NCBI GenBank assembly: GCA_022605405.1
Contig: JABYQQ010000004.1
Location: 2,356,001 to 2,420,000, forward strand
Direction of reading: 5' to 3'
DNA from: Earliella scabrosa
Lineage: Eukaryota > Basidiomycota > Agaricomycetes > Polyporales > Polyporaceae
DNA: 64,000 bases
Below are positions 50,805-63,618 of this stretch, one piece after another. Made by a program: the position numbers and the translations under genes. The notes below the pieces were generated by a model. That model did no database searches. It saw only the letters and a program-made list of their open reading frames with translations, and was not told the origin of the DNA. The stretch's first letter is position 1. Every line of letters begins with the position of its first letter.

Positions 50805-53800
50805 CGCACACTGAATGGCGTGCCCCCCTGCAAGGTTGGCCCGGCATTCTGCAGTGCGATGCGATCACGATTCGCGGCGGATGGTGTTCGTTGCCTGGTG
50901 GGTGGGTGCGGCGTATCAATGAGAACACGGGAGGAAGTTGCGATGTGCGATGTGCGATGCGCAAGAATGGCGGCATGGGTTGGGGGCAGCATATCATATA
51001 TCACATTATATTAGTGCGCCTGTAACACGCATACATACGTGCACAAATTTAGCCGTTGGACTAGTATCAGCTGCAGCGAGAAGAGCGTGCGCGGACCTCT
51101 CACCAAGTCACTCGTCACTCGCCACGGCCAGAAGCGGGCACGACACGGACGGGCAGAAACATCTGGAATGCCGGCAGAATCCTCGACAGCCAACACGCGC
51201 ACACGGTGCCTCCTCGCAGGGAACGTGCGGGTGCGGCCCCACGGTCACGCCCCCACCCCTTCCCAACCTCTCCGCCCAACCTCCCACTCCTGCCTGCAGC
51301 CTTCTCCCGTCCTCAGGCTTCCCCCTGGTCCCAGATGTATGGGCGCTGCCAGGGGAGGCTGGGTGACGACGGCACGACGCACACGCGGGGCGAGCCCGAA
51401 GGACCACCGTCGAGCGTTCAGGATTCTGAATACAAGCTTTGCCCATGCGTCTCCACTGCGCTGGTGCGCATGGCGCGGGTGATGCGCGTGCACACTGAGC
51501 CGGCGTGACAGTGGCAGATGCACGCACCTTTGCTGTTGTTGTTGTTGTAGCCATGTTTCTTTCGGCCTTCTGATGTGCGTCGGAGGGGAGGGCGGTATAT
51601 GCATGCGCCGCGCACTCCCTCCCGCGCTTCTGTTCCTTGGTTTGCGACCTGGCCACTTGGCGACCTGGCGGACACCGACGTGGACGTGAGCCTGAAGAGC
51701 GTGATGACGACGTCGTCCGACGGAGGGACGCGGGCATCCCACCCCACCGCTATCTCTCTTCCTCTCTGACGCACTCTCTGTGGGGCAGAAGCGGATGGGA
51801 AGGCATCAGCGGAGGACCCTCTGACTGGGACTGGGAATCACGCACCTCTTCACGTCTGCACCTTCGGAAGGCGGTGGTGGGGGATCATATGGCGCCCATC
51901 TAGAGTAGAGGCGTGACGGTCTGTGAAATTGGGCCGGTGGTGATAGCGGAGGCGGGTATCAGCGGGCTGGGATTGGCCTGTCGCGCATGAGCGTGTGCAC
52001 CCGGCGAGGCTTGAGGAAAGAGAAGCACGAGGGGAGAGGGCTCAGGAAGCCACCCTGTCGCTAGCCGCCCGCGAAGGGCGAGATATTCTGGGTCGCGTTC
52101 GCGTTCGCAACGCTTCGGAAACCTTGTAGGCTGCTTTGCGCCGCGCACCGGGCTGAATGCAAATACCGAGGAGCGTCCGAGAACGTGATTGCGACCGCAG
52201 ATGCGTGGCGGACTGGGAGAGTCGGTGTGCACCATTGCCGCCGGGCGGGAGGGCGGCCTGACAGCGGCGGCGCGGGCTGCGGAGGATGCGAACCCAGGCG
52301 GCGGGGTTTGCGAGGCCTTCAAGCGGGCTAAAATGGGTAATCTGCCCCAGAGCCGACGTGCTGGACGGGAAGGCCGCCACAAAATAGAGTGCAAGGTTTG
52401 CCTGATTGCTCGGAGCTCAGCGTGAATGATCTAGACTTGTGGCTCCCTTGCGGCCGTTCGCGAGCGCATGGCTCTGCATGGAGCGCATACGATTGAGAAC
52501 GGGTGCCACCGACCTGGGACGGTATTGATAGAGGTGAGGGGCTCACCGCTCGGTGGAATCGCCATCCATGTCGATGGGCGGCTTGGGTGGGGTGACGAGA
52601 TCTTGGTGTTCGCGGCGTATCTCCAGAAGCCAAATTCAGAGTTCGATGACCACTGCTGCGGCTCGCGGTTCGCCAGCGGCCAACGTCGATGCGCGCCATC
52701 TGAAAACGGGCGGGTGGGAGAGATTTGAGGGGTGGCCATCGCAGAAGGAAAGAGGTGACAGGCTGTATAGACAGATGGAGGGAAGGCGGCAGGGAACGCC
52801 AGGCATCAGATGCGTTTACGGCGTGCTGGAAAGATTCTGCATGCGGGGAGATGCGGAAGGCCGTGCTGATGCGTGACAACTCTGAAGAGGTGGTGCGTAG
52901 TACCGGGCGGCGTACTGGTATTCGACATCGAGCTCCTAAGGTGGTTGAGTCGCCTGGCCCAACTCCATTTGAGTTGGGCACGGGCAGGGTCGTTCGAACG
53001 AAGCATGCATGCTTAGGTACGATAGATGTACTTGAGTTGATTGTTGGCGGTGCATACGAGTACACGATCGCGCCCTGCCTTGTGGGAGACATTCGCTATA
53101 CACCTTCCATGGACTTCAGCGCTTGATGTCCTTGGGGAAGGTACCAAATGGGAATATCCGAGTCACCGCCACCTGGATAAGTGGGGTCGCGTAGGGTGTA
53201 GCCATGCATTGCCCCTGCTAGGGTCAAAACAAATACAATGAGTCAAGACTCAAAGAGGGGAATGAGAGTCTGAAACGCACCGCACGAGGATACTGACCCC
53301 ATCAAAGAAGCGACGAGCGTGCGGCATAGATGGTAATGACTCCTACCAGCGAAAATTTTCAGTAGACCGGCAGATCCTGATGGGCATGGGTGACTTACAG
53401 CGCTTGTCCGACGAGATGTCTCCCCACCGCGCGGGCGCCGGTGCATTCCAGATGCATGGAAGCGGGCAGAAGAAGATGGCGACGGGGGCGAGTGGTCTCC
53501 GGGATCTCACAGAACGCGCCTGTCAGATGCGGAGGCCGAGAGGGATCTCACAGAACCCCAATGCGCCGCGCGCGAGAGGCCTCGGGAAGTGTCGAGCGTC
53601 CGTGGTATCAATGGTCGTTCCAGCAGCTGCGGTGGATGTCATCGGCACCGTCGCATGGCTTGTCGTGAGAGTTCAATATAGATGTGGCCATCGTTGGAAG
53701 AATTTGCGACGCGCGCTGGGAGGGGCGGAGGCCTCGAAGATGCATACAGCGATGCGGCGGTTGATTCATAGCGTACGCGATCGCTGGGAACATGCAGCAG

Positions 53801-56271
53801 TCGATGCGGTCAGATCAGTCCCGGAGGTCGCCCCAAATGCCTGGGCAAATCCAGCCGTCATGAGTGCGTTGCCACATATGTAATGAGCGTGATGGCGGGC
53901 TGCAGTGGTGTGCTGAACTGGCTATGCATGGAGGGCTGTCCAATTGTTGACATTAATGGCCTCGGAGTGTGACAGTGGCGGGACTCCGAGACGAAGAGAG
54001 TCGGGCTGCGGAGTGAATAAGGCATGCTAGATCAAGATGGGTCGAATTGAAAGTCAAAGGCATACCTTATTATTCCAGCGCCACGAACGTGACTCGCGGG
54101 AGGATGCGACGTCAGTAGGCAACTTGCTGCATGTGTCTGTGATGCTTGAAATGACAAGTGAGCACATTGCGTAGGCTGACAAACAGGCGATGGGAGTCAC
54201 ATCCCGAGGACACTCGACGTCACTCGTCTGATGATGATGCAAAGAGAAGTGCGCAGATATCGGTAGAGAACATGACTGCGTGATGCATCATCCGTGTACC
54301 TAGGTGCAGCATTGAAAGGCACGACTCTGACCTGCGACGTAGGGCAGAGCTTGGCACGCCGGCGGCAGCGGCGGGTGAAGATTGAGACGAAATAGAGTGT
54401 GTCCTAACCAGAAATGAGGAACAATGGGAGATAGTAGTGGCGACGGGCTTGTACATGTTAGGCTTGTGTTGAACACGTTGTGGGCGTGCTCCCGCGACTG
54501 AGAGCGGACTGCCATTCTGGGCGAACAAGAAGAGAGAAGGGATCAGAAAGCGGGTGCTCGCGAGCCAGCACCCGCCTCGCGAAACGACCGCGAAACAGTT
54601 GAGCCGGACGCTGGGCGGAGAGGGCACAAACACCAGAATTGACCGGCGCAAGTCAATCACTCCGAGGGCCAAGCGCCAGTGTCACGCCTCCGAATGCGGC
54701 AGGGGCGCCACGATGGCCCAAGTTGCCATATCAGATCGCATGTACCGACGGCAAGACTCCGACAAGAGGGTGAGCGCAGTGTGCACACCTTCGCGGGAAG
54801 GCCTCGCGCGCACTGCGCCCCTCGGCCCACTCCCACCCACCAGGGACGCCCCTCCCGCCCATCTGCTCTCTCGACCCGGGAGAACGAGAAGCGATTCTGC
54901 GCACGCCCGCGCAGACTTATCTCCTCGCTCACACGGCAACGTCCTCCCATTCAAGAACGCACCAAGTAGTAAATCCGCCGATGAGACTCTTCCACAGAGC
55001 CCATCGTGACGTGTACGTTTCCCGCTGATTCGCGAGCGGAGTCTCTTGTCCTCCATGCTTCTCGTCCAACTCTCTGCCCATGAATGAGCCCACCAGCATA
55101 CCGCCTCTCGCAGTGGAGGCCCGCCTAGGTTCCAGTCGCCCGTGCGCGGTGCATCTCGTTCCAGCGCCGCTTCGCTCGCGGGGCTTCACTTCTCTCCCCG
55201 CGTGTGCATCCGACCACCGCTTGCCGCTGCCGCTGAGTACGTGTGATCTCTCGGGACACACGTCGCACGCAGACATATGTAGATGTGGACGTGGAGGCGG
55301 ATGTGGCATGACTTGCTGATTTTCGCGCTGAGCGCACGGAGATAGGCATATCTTGCATCTCTGGCACATCGCACTGCGCTCACACGATGCAGGCCCAGTC
55401 TAGAGCCCGCGAGGAGTGCAAAGCGCAAGTCACACATCGGAACTGATGTCCATGAGCTTGACCATGGTCACATCCATCGGGCTTCCGTGGCAAGCCGTCA
55501 TGGTTGTAGCCCTGGACAAGTGCAGGTCCACATCCTATCCTCTAGGTGCACGCACGGTCGTGCGGCCGCATTCCGAATGCATTTCACCTTGCGACAGCGA
55601 CACGACTTCCACGTCCACGCCCATCATCAATCAGCAGCCTGCGCGACAAGAACTCCAGAAAGTCGCTTGGACAACGAACAAGTCCTTGCCAGCCCGAGGC
55701 CGCGGCTGGAAACTCACGGTGGTGTGCTCGCCACGGCCATGGGCTGGCAAACAGAGGGTAGGCAGGGCCCGGGGAGCACTTACGCCATATATGAACGCGT
55801 CTCCCCCCACCCTATACCCCTCCTCTCTCGAGTCTTGACGTTCTCGTGCTTCGTTTCCGCGATCTTCACCCCCTGTCCGGTCTGCCCACTGGCTTCGCAT
55901 CGCCCAATCCTCCCAGAGACGGCAGGGAGAGAGCCGTTCTGATCCACATCGCTCTGCCCGGGTCCTCACGGGAGGTCTGGGAGGCGCTTGACCAGCCCGC
56001 CCTGGCAGACGGGAGCAGTAAATCGCGCTGGGCCAGTCTACGGAACGCCTTTCATCGGGCTTGACAGGCCGTACTCACGACAGATATTCTCGTGCGACCC
56101 TCTCGTTCGTCGTGCTTGGAAGTACATATGCCGTTGTAGCGGCGTAACAAGGAGGCCCATCGCAGGCCCGTGGGTATCGAGCACTGGGAAATGCGCTATT
56201 AACCAATCGCGCATAAATAGTACGGGACGCCGCCGTCACAATGCAGGAAGAACCACAAATTTTTGGCCGCT

Positions 56272-57469
56272 TCACTTGTCCTTCTTGGTCTCCGTTGTCG
56301 CTGTCGCTGCCGCCGCCTTCGGGCTGTCGGTCTTCTCAGCGTTTTCGTTGTCGGCCGGCTCTGCCGCCATGTTCGCCTCGAGCCGACGCGTATATTGCTC
56401 GCCCGCCTGTCATTACAATGAATCAGGGAAGATGGGTAAGCGGTGAGAATCACAGAACCGGAGAATACCCTGACGGGAGCACAGAAGGAACGGAGGGGCA
56501 GGGCCGGAAGAGTGAATGAAGAACGTACCTGGAGAACGAGGACTCCGACGAGACATGCAATAATGATCGTGTTGCCGGCAGAGAGAATGCGTAGGGCCTC
56601 GACACGGTCTTCTTCGGTGTCGACGTCAGGAACGGGGTCCACTACGGTGCGGCAGGCTTGAATGTTGACTGTCAGGTAGACCGCGACTGCGAAAATGTAT
56701 GCGGCTGAAATATAGATATCATGTCAGCCACCGGCATTTCAGTAGATTGAACGCGAAGATGCGCATGCAGACACGGTTGTGAAAGGAAGAGACAGAAATA
56801 ACCAGATTCTGTCGTGCGGAGGCTGGTACACATGTGTTGGAAGAACGGGAAGCGCATGGACTGTAGACGGGGAGCAGAGTCTCTTGCGAGAGAGGACCAA
56901 GGATGGGGAAACCATACGAACGACGGTAGGGTACAGCTCGCGAAACAGCGGAGGGAAGACTTACCAAGAGAGGTGCCGTCGAACCACATCGCGCTCTCAT
57001 CCCATTTGTGCAGCTTGCCTATGAGGCCGATGAGCCCCACAAAGACGACAGCGTGCAACAACGCCTATGCGTCCCAAAGCGTCCGGTCGCGCGCGCGAGG
57101 GGGAAGCGATGCCACAAACGCCGCGGTGATCCACCACCCAGCAGGGAAGTAACGACACAACAGAGCAGTTGAGAGCATGTGCATCAGCAGAAGGAGAGGG
57201 CAAGAGGACGAAAATGGACACTCGCCTTGATGGCGGGCGGGGAGTTGTAGAACGTAGTGTAGAACTCGAACCCATCCCTGATTACATCCTCCGCGGGGGG
57301 TGTGAAGAGGATCCGGTAGTCCACGTTGAGGCAAATTGCCAGCACCCCTGCAAGTAAACGCGATTCACGGGGCGTGAGTGAGGAGGACGCGAGGGTTAGT
57401 TGCATGGCGGGGCGGCTTACCGAGGAAGAACGATGTAGACACGAGAACGGCAGCTTGCCTGTAGCCCAT
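56272..57469 (-). CDS. SHR3: SHR3 ER membrane chaperone for amino-acid permeases
   Basis: Shr3 helps amino-acid permeases fold and load into COPII vesicles at the ER. The protein starts MGYRQAAVLVSTSFFLG, then LNVDYRILF, FYNSPPAIK, LIGLIGKLHKWDESAMWFDG, AYIFAVAVYLTVNIQACR, and RVEALRILSAGNT with a fourth hydrophobic segment (IIIACLVGVLVLQ). Four membrane segments fit the family. The C-terminal tail is charged and ends KKDK, a KKXX ER-retrieval signal. Four introns. The second (57065-57225, 161 nt) begins GCGAGT, not GT, because only this donor keeps AIK in frame with ALLHAVVFVGL. The stop is TGA 56272-56274. The whole length (about 210 aa) matches the family. Confidence 0.9.
57065..57225 (-). 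other. GC-AG intron in SHR3
   Basis: The exon ends ..ATCAAG, the intron starts GCGAGT and ends GCATAG. The alternative GT donor three bases on (gtgtcc) puts the next exon out of frame. Confidence 0.7.
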
Positions 57470-58147
57470 GGTTGCGCGAGTAGAGCCGTGCGGGGCGAAG
57501 AGATTGAACGGACGAGGTTAGTAGTACAGGAGAGTTACAGGAGGAGAGGGTGCAGCAAGTGGACCAGGACAAGCGTGCGCTGGCGCGCCAAGACGCGTCC
57601 CCCGTCGACATCATCGGCGCTCAACTCGACGCGTCGGGAGGCGCGATAAGACAGTCACCCGACGCGTATCGCGGCCAGGGACCAGGGACGCTTCAACCTA
57701 CGCCACCATCTCCCGGTCACTCGCGGACGAACACCATGCAACCGTGTGGTTTGAACGACGGTGAAAAAATGAACGAGAACGCGCGAGTGATAATTTACAT
57801 CACAGCAGGGGAGAGGAGAGGGAAGGTATGGATGGATATACACCGCGGAAGGGTATCATTCTGACATGCAGTATACTAGACGGTCCATAAATGTAGAAGC
57901 ACAATGTCGGCGGAACCAATCTCCCTGTGCTGAAATCGTCGTGCCCCGTCCCAAAACAAAACGAACCAGATCATGTGTGCGAGTCCGTGTCAATGCCATA
58001 TCCGTGCCATACGCCAAAAGCCATAGCCAGTGCGATACACAATATCTGCATATGTGCACTGAGCATGGCCGATCGTCGCTGCAGCGTGTCGACGTCGTCC
58101 CTGTCGTCTCACTGTGATGATGTCGTGGCAACTGACGTCCAGCGACA
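57470..58147. other. Intergenic, SHR3 promoter and RhoGAP 3' end
   Basis: 678 nt; both genes run on the minus strand, so this holds the 3' end of the RhoGAP gene and the SHR3 promoter. Nothing else was recognised. Confidence 0.45.
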
Positions 58148-61100
58148 CTATGTCGGTCGATGTGCGTTCGACGTCGGAGAGGGCGGCATTTGCATCTGAC
58201 CTTCTGTGCTGTGTGGACTAGGCGATCCGCCCTGCGTTGGTGGCGGCTGGGAAGGGTGCGAGGGCATCAGTTGCGGTGGCGGTCGCGGCGAAGCAGGAAG
58301 GCCCATCATCCGACTGTGTCTCCGGCTCGCCTTGTCGGTCGTGACGCTCAAACCGCGCGTCGCCGCAAGCTGCGCCGCACGAGAGCGGGAGGCCGATGAC
58401 GCTCCGGATTGTCCATGGTGCGAGTGGTCTGACTCCGCGCGCTCCACGTAGATGGCCTGGGGTGCGTGTGTAGAGCTCGACGATGCCACAACAGATTCCG
58501 TGTCGTTCTCCGTCGTCGCTTCCGTCCCGCTCTCTTCGACCACATCATCGCCGTCGTCCGATTGAGCATCTTCTTGTTGCACTGCGGAGTGGGCGAGAAC
58601 GATGATGATGTCAGTACGAAGGTTGAGTGGTCAAAGAGACTCCAGATAGAGTCCATTACGTACCAGGCAATGCCCTGCCAGAGAGCCCCAGCATCTGGTC
58701 CGCCGCAGCCTCGGAATAGTGCTGACTGTTCCTGCGGGCTGCGCTCTGAGTTTGAGCCTCTTCGCTGTCGGCAGGTGCCGGGGCCTCGTCCTGAGCTCCC
58801 TCGACGTTGAACACGCGCTTGAACTCTCCGAGCATCAAACTGAAGACGCCGGCAGGAATGCCCAACGTCGGACTGAAGACGATCCCAACGTTGCGCATCG
58901 TCATCTTGTTCACGTTCGCGTTTTGGACGATGAGGATCAGGTGCGCCGTGAGCGCGCGCAGGAGGCTGTAGTTGGCCACAGGCAGAGAGGAAATCAGGTG
59001 GGAAAGCTCCCTGATCCTTTCCTGGGGATCGACGAAGTCTAGAGCGGAGTTAGTTGTGTCGGGAACAACACGCGGCGCGGAGAAGACGACAAACCGATGA
59101 CGGAGAGGAACCGGAGGTGCAGATCGCGCGTCAGGATGCTTGCGGGAAGTTCCCGGAGGAACGTCTTCAGGAGCCCGGCAATAGCGTGCGGATCCCAGTA
59201 TTCGTCTGAAGCGAGGAGGTCCACATCGCCCTCTGCAAACGATATGTCAATGTTGAACATTCGATGTGACACATGCGCTTGAACCGCACCTGCGTTGAAG
59301 CGGTCCTTCAAGTTCTTGATCACAGCAGAGCTACCGCTCAACCGGTAGATACCCTCTTCCTGTTCTGCCTTCTTCGCCTCGAGGTACTGTATACATCTGA
59401 AGACGATCGCAGGCAGACCGGCAATCTGCACGACATCGAGCGACTCCTCCAAGCTCACACCAAACACCGCTCTGGGAATGTACGTCGGCATTGTGGCCGC
59501 GGGTGGCTTGTCTGCTGTTCCGACACACAGCTTCAATTTATGACTTTGCCTGTCTAGTAGGAATGTGCTTACCATGCGACTTCCCAAAGCCCCAGTTCTT
59601 GAATGAGCGCGACTTCGTCTTTTCCCGTCGATCGGTGGTCGTGGGCACTGGCGGAGGCTGCTCAGGCGGCGGCGCCTCCTTCGCGCCGAAGTTGTAGCCA
59701 GCAGGAATGGGGGTGCCATTCATGGGGCCCGAAATCTTGACCTTGCCATGCGTATCCGCACGGGGCGTGTTGGGATCCTTCTCAGGCGAGGGAGTTCGCT
59801 CGGGAATCGAGGGTGGCTTCATGGACATGCGTTGCTTCTTCTGCCGTTTCAGCTGCTCCGGAGAACGAAGGGTGGCACCCCGCTGGTCAAGGTCCGGGTA
59901 GTGTCCCAGCTCGGAATTAGCGCGCTGGGTCGGGGGAGCGGTCATCATCTCGTGCTCCTCTGCGAGAGGCGAGGAGACAGGAAGGGAGCTGGACAGAGGA
60001 GTGTCGGTATCCAACATGGAGGGTGCGATAGATGACTTCGCTGGGCTGCTCGAGATAGAGGCCTCATCAGGATACTGCGGGCCGTTGAACAGCTTCGCGT
60101 TGTTGCCGTCCGGAGGAAGTTGCGATATGGGAACCGCTGGGCCCTTTGCGATGAGGATATCTTTCGCGGTGCGACGCACAGGGGTACCCTGGATATCTGT
60201 TGGCGGATTTGAACTCGTGCTCGACCGCGGTTCCCTCATGGTCTGCTGAACAGCGCTCGATAACGACACAGGGCTGGGACCGCTATTCGAAGAGAGCGCG
60301 ACTTGGTCTTCAGCATACGTGCCCGTGACATAGCGTACAAGCTCTTCGACCCATGAGTCACGCTCTTCGTCGCTCCCAGCGCAGAGAACGTGTCGCGAAC
60401 TGGATCCGGTAGGACCCCGCTTTGCCTCGATGATGAGGAACGCATGGCGGTATTCGTTGTCTTCGTCGCCTTCACGTTTCTCGGGCGTCCGCTGTTGCCT
60501 CCCGATTTGGGCACCGGTGATCACGATGGAGCCTAGATGCGTACCGCCGCGCTGTATCGTGCAAGGATAGAAGACAACCATTAGCAGACGGAATCATACG
60601 GGAACAACATAGAACGGATCCCTCGGGAACGAGGAAGGCCGGTTGGATGTGACGGTCGGGACTCACGCTCTCGTAGTACTCTAGAGACGGGCCCTGGAGC
60701 ACGAAATACCGCGTCTTCCATCCGCCAAAGTTTTTCCCACGTTTAGTGAGGTAGCCTTCCTTGTACCCTGCTTGTGAGACTGGCTTCTGCGCCTCTCGAA
60801 CGATATCCGACGTGAAGAATGCGATGATTTCATCCTTGTTCTTGACTGGAAGGGTGATCAGCGACTTGAGGTACGCTTCGAGGGCAGCCTGGAGTGAGAG
60901 TTACGGTCCATCAGTACATGTTCGGGACGCCTCGGAAACAGCAAGCGCGACACAACGTCCAAGTCTGGCCGCAGAATTAGAGAATGGGAGAAGCATGAAG
61001 GGGCTGATGTGACGAGCTCTAGACACATCGGTCTCGTAAGAGTGCAACCGAATCCCCGTTAAGCAAAGGGACTTCTATGCGGCAATAGCCCCCGAGACAG

Positions 61101-63618
61101 GCCAGTGAAAAGCACAAGGTAGATGACATGACAATTGGAGGAGCGACCGGAAGAACGGCCAAGTCAGGTAGAAGTACCGACGCACCTTTCGCTGGTCGAC
61201 CTTCGCAGGCGCATGATCGCGCCAGAGCCGTCCCTCGGGCAGGGTTGCGAGCTTCTTCGACGCAGTCCTTCCCACTGCGGCGCGCACCCGCGTGTCCAGG
61301 CTGAGCACATCGCTGTAGAGCTTCTCGACCTTCCACCTTTCTTTGCCTCTGCCCGGATCGATGGAAATGATGAACGAGAGAACCTCCTTGCCCCGGTCGT
61401 TCGGACGGATGGTCGAGTTGGAGACCACGACCTCCGTGTACGGCAGGTCCTCCGCAAGAAGCGGCAAAGCGCGGAACTTCATCTGGGGAGGATTTGCAGG
61501 AATGGGGAGGGGGAACGGTGAGGGCGGGGGCTGGTCGTTGATCATTGTCTGAGAGGATGCGAGGGATGGTGCCTGGTATGTGTGAGAATCAGACGTCGAC
61601 ATGGAAGGACGGCCTTCGCGGCCATTGTCTGCGAGGCTGCCCTGGCGGGACGGCGTTCCCATCTGCACCTGGACGGCGGGGGGCGGACCTTCGCGCGCGT
61701 ACTGCGGCTGCGGGGGTGGCGAAGCGATGTTAGAGGCGGGCGGGAGGGGGAAGTCTTCGACGGCTGGTGGAGGAGGGCGAGTGTGCTTGTCGCGCCTGCG
61801 GAACTCGTCGGACTGCCTGGGTGGCTCCTCATACGCGCCGTGCTGGCCCGCGCCGTTGACGCTCGTCTCATATGCGCTGTCCTCGTCTTCCAAATCGAGA
61901 AACTCGGCGCCTTCTTCGGTCGTGACAGATCCTGCTCGGTCTGAACCAGGCACACGTCCGTTCGTCCGTCCCCGGCCCTCGGGGGTCAGCGTCGCGTCGT
62001 TGGGGATCCCCAGTCCGACCCCATGCCCGTTCGTGCCCATCCCATTCATCCCCGCATGCGACTGTGATCCGTCCTCGTCTTGGGGCTTCAGCGGCGAGTT
62101 GGGGTTTGCTTGCGCCGACTGAGGGAAGTTGAACTTCATTCCAGGACTCACCGCAGGAGATGCGATCGCAGCGTAGTACCGCTTGGCCTCCTCTGGCAGC
62201 GAGATCTGGGATTCGCGCGAAGCACCCTGCCGCCCGACTGTTAGGCTCTCCTCGCCGTTCACGGTGATTGTGACAGGCTGCGGCGACTCGGTGGGGGAAG
62301 CTTGCCGTGCGTCCGGAGGACCATTGAATGTCTGCGAGGATTCATGATACGACGTACTGATAGGTCCCACACCGCGCGGATCGGTCGCATTACCCTCTGG
62401 CGTGGCCGGCGTGAACATCACTGCGTTCTGCTGCTGTTGGTATGCGTACTGTTGAACTTGTGGAGGCTGAGGTGCCGCACGGGGAGGACCCTGGGGACGC
62501 CAGGCGCCCAACACTGGATCAGCAGGCTCGCTTGGGGATGTCACCCTAGCCGAGCGCGTAGCCGTTGAAGGCGACTGAGTAGGCGTGGTTTGAGCTGAGA
62601 GCGAGTCCGTACGCGTCGGAACCGGGGTTGGCATCTGCGGCGGCTGCGAGAATGATTCGTCGGTCGGGCTGAATGACAACGGAGGTGACTTGCGGGGTAT
62701 GGTCGTTTCGTCATCCCGATCGGTACTCGAAATGGAGAGCGGGGACGGGGTGTGGCTAGTCGACGCTTGCGATGAGGACAGGATGTTGTTCGACGGGTTG
62801 GCGTAGACCGGGGACTCGGAGCGCGGGGTGCTTAGACTTCCCTGTGAGCCCTTGCGTTCAGGGGTCGCGCGAGGACTCGGATTAGACGATTGGGAAGGGT
62901 CAAATGAACGCGAGAGGGACAGTTGATGTGGGCGAGCAGCTACATAACGTGTCACCTTTGGGTCTCGAACGGGAGGGAGAAGATTGCACTCACGAAGGTC
63001 GTCCGAATGAGTCCTGAACAACTGTGACCGAGGGTCGAGTGAGGTGCCCTTCCCCGAGCTTGTTGACCCATTGCTGTCGCTGGACTTGAGCTGAGAATGG
63101 GACGACGTAGAGCGTAGCGAGTCCTTGCTCTCTCCCTTCTCCTTGGCACGATGGGCGCGGAGGAGCGCGTCCGTGTTCTCCCCGTTCTGTTGAAGACGAT
63201 TGCGATAGAGGTCGCGCTCGCCACGGAGCCGCTCAAGCTCCTTCATGATGTGGTTGTATCCAGACCGCTGCTTCTCGATGAGCTTCCAGAGCTGGGTATT
63301 CTGCGCCGAGAGAGAGTTGCGCTCATTCACAGCGGCTTCCAGAGCAGAGTGCGTTGGGCTGGACGACCCATTGTGGGCGGCTATGAGGCCTTCGACGGAA
63401 AGAAGCTGGTTGTTGGAGACGGCAGGATTCCCGGCCGCGCTGATGGGCAGCTGCGAGGGGTGGGGCTGTGGAGAGTTGGAGAATGAGGCGGCCGAACGCA
63501 CGGTCGCGGGGGAGGAGGTGGCGGATGGAGGGAAGTCGGGGCGGTGGGAACGGTCACGGACAGGGGTGCCATTGGGGACCTGGGTGGTGTAGATTTTCGG
63601 TGGGTTGGGGGTCGCCAT
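58148..63618 (-). CDS. PX-PH-RhoGAP protein (Bem3-like Cdc42/Rho GAP)
   Basis: GAPs of this build (yeast Bem3) switch off Cdc42 at sites of polarised growth. The N-terminus (residues 1-80) is disordered. A coiled coil follows (about 85-130: ALEAAVNERNSLSAQ, IMKELERLRGERDLYRN), then a long Ser/Pro-rich region. A PX domain starts near 61500 (YTEVVVSN, FIISIDPG, WKVEKLYSDVLSLD) and runs over an intron of about 285 nt into AYLKSLITLP. A PH domain is next (GYLTKRGKNFGGWKTRYFVL). A second linker leads to RhoGAP: FGVSLEESLDV, the arginine-finger loop EGIYRLSGS, LLKTFLRELP, and NKMTMRNVGIVFSPTL. The C-terminal 250 residues are disordered. About seven introns. ATG 63618 precedes a Pro-rich start; the stop is TAG 58148-58150. 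The Cdc42 versus Rho1 target is inferred from the Bem3-like domain order. Confidence 0.92.

Larger units (their letters stand above)
48287..56271. other. Gene-poor tract, 8 kb
   Basis: No family is recognised. The only stretch with a protein-like look is on the minus strand at 50353-50804 (listed separately). Other ORFs overlap on both strands and are low-complexity. A TTG-type trinucleotide tract lies near 51533-51549. The left part is promoter of the Ecl1-type gene; the right edge is the 3' end of SHR3. No RNA gene was recognised. Confidence 0.4.

Noticed and set aside
52328..53092. 254-codon minus-strand ORF
   Set aside because: No hydrophobic pattern, domain or family similarity; overlapping + strand ORFs are equally open.
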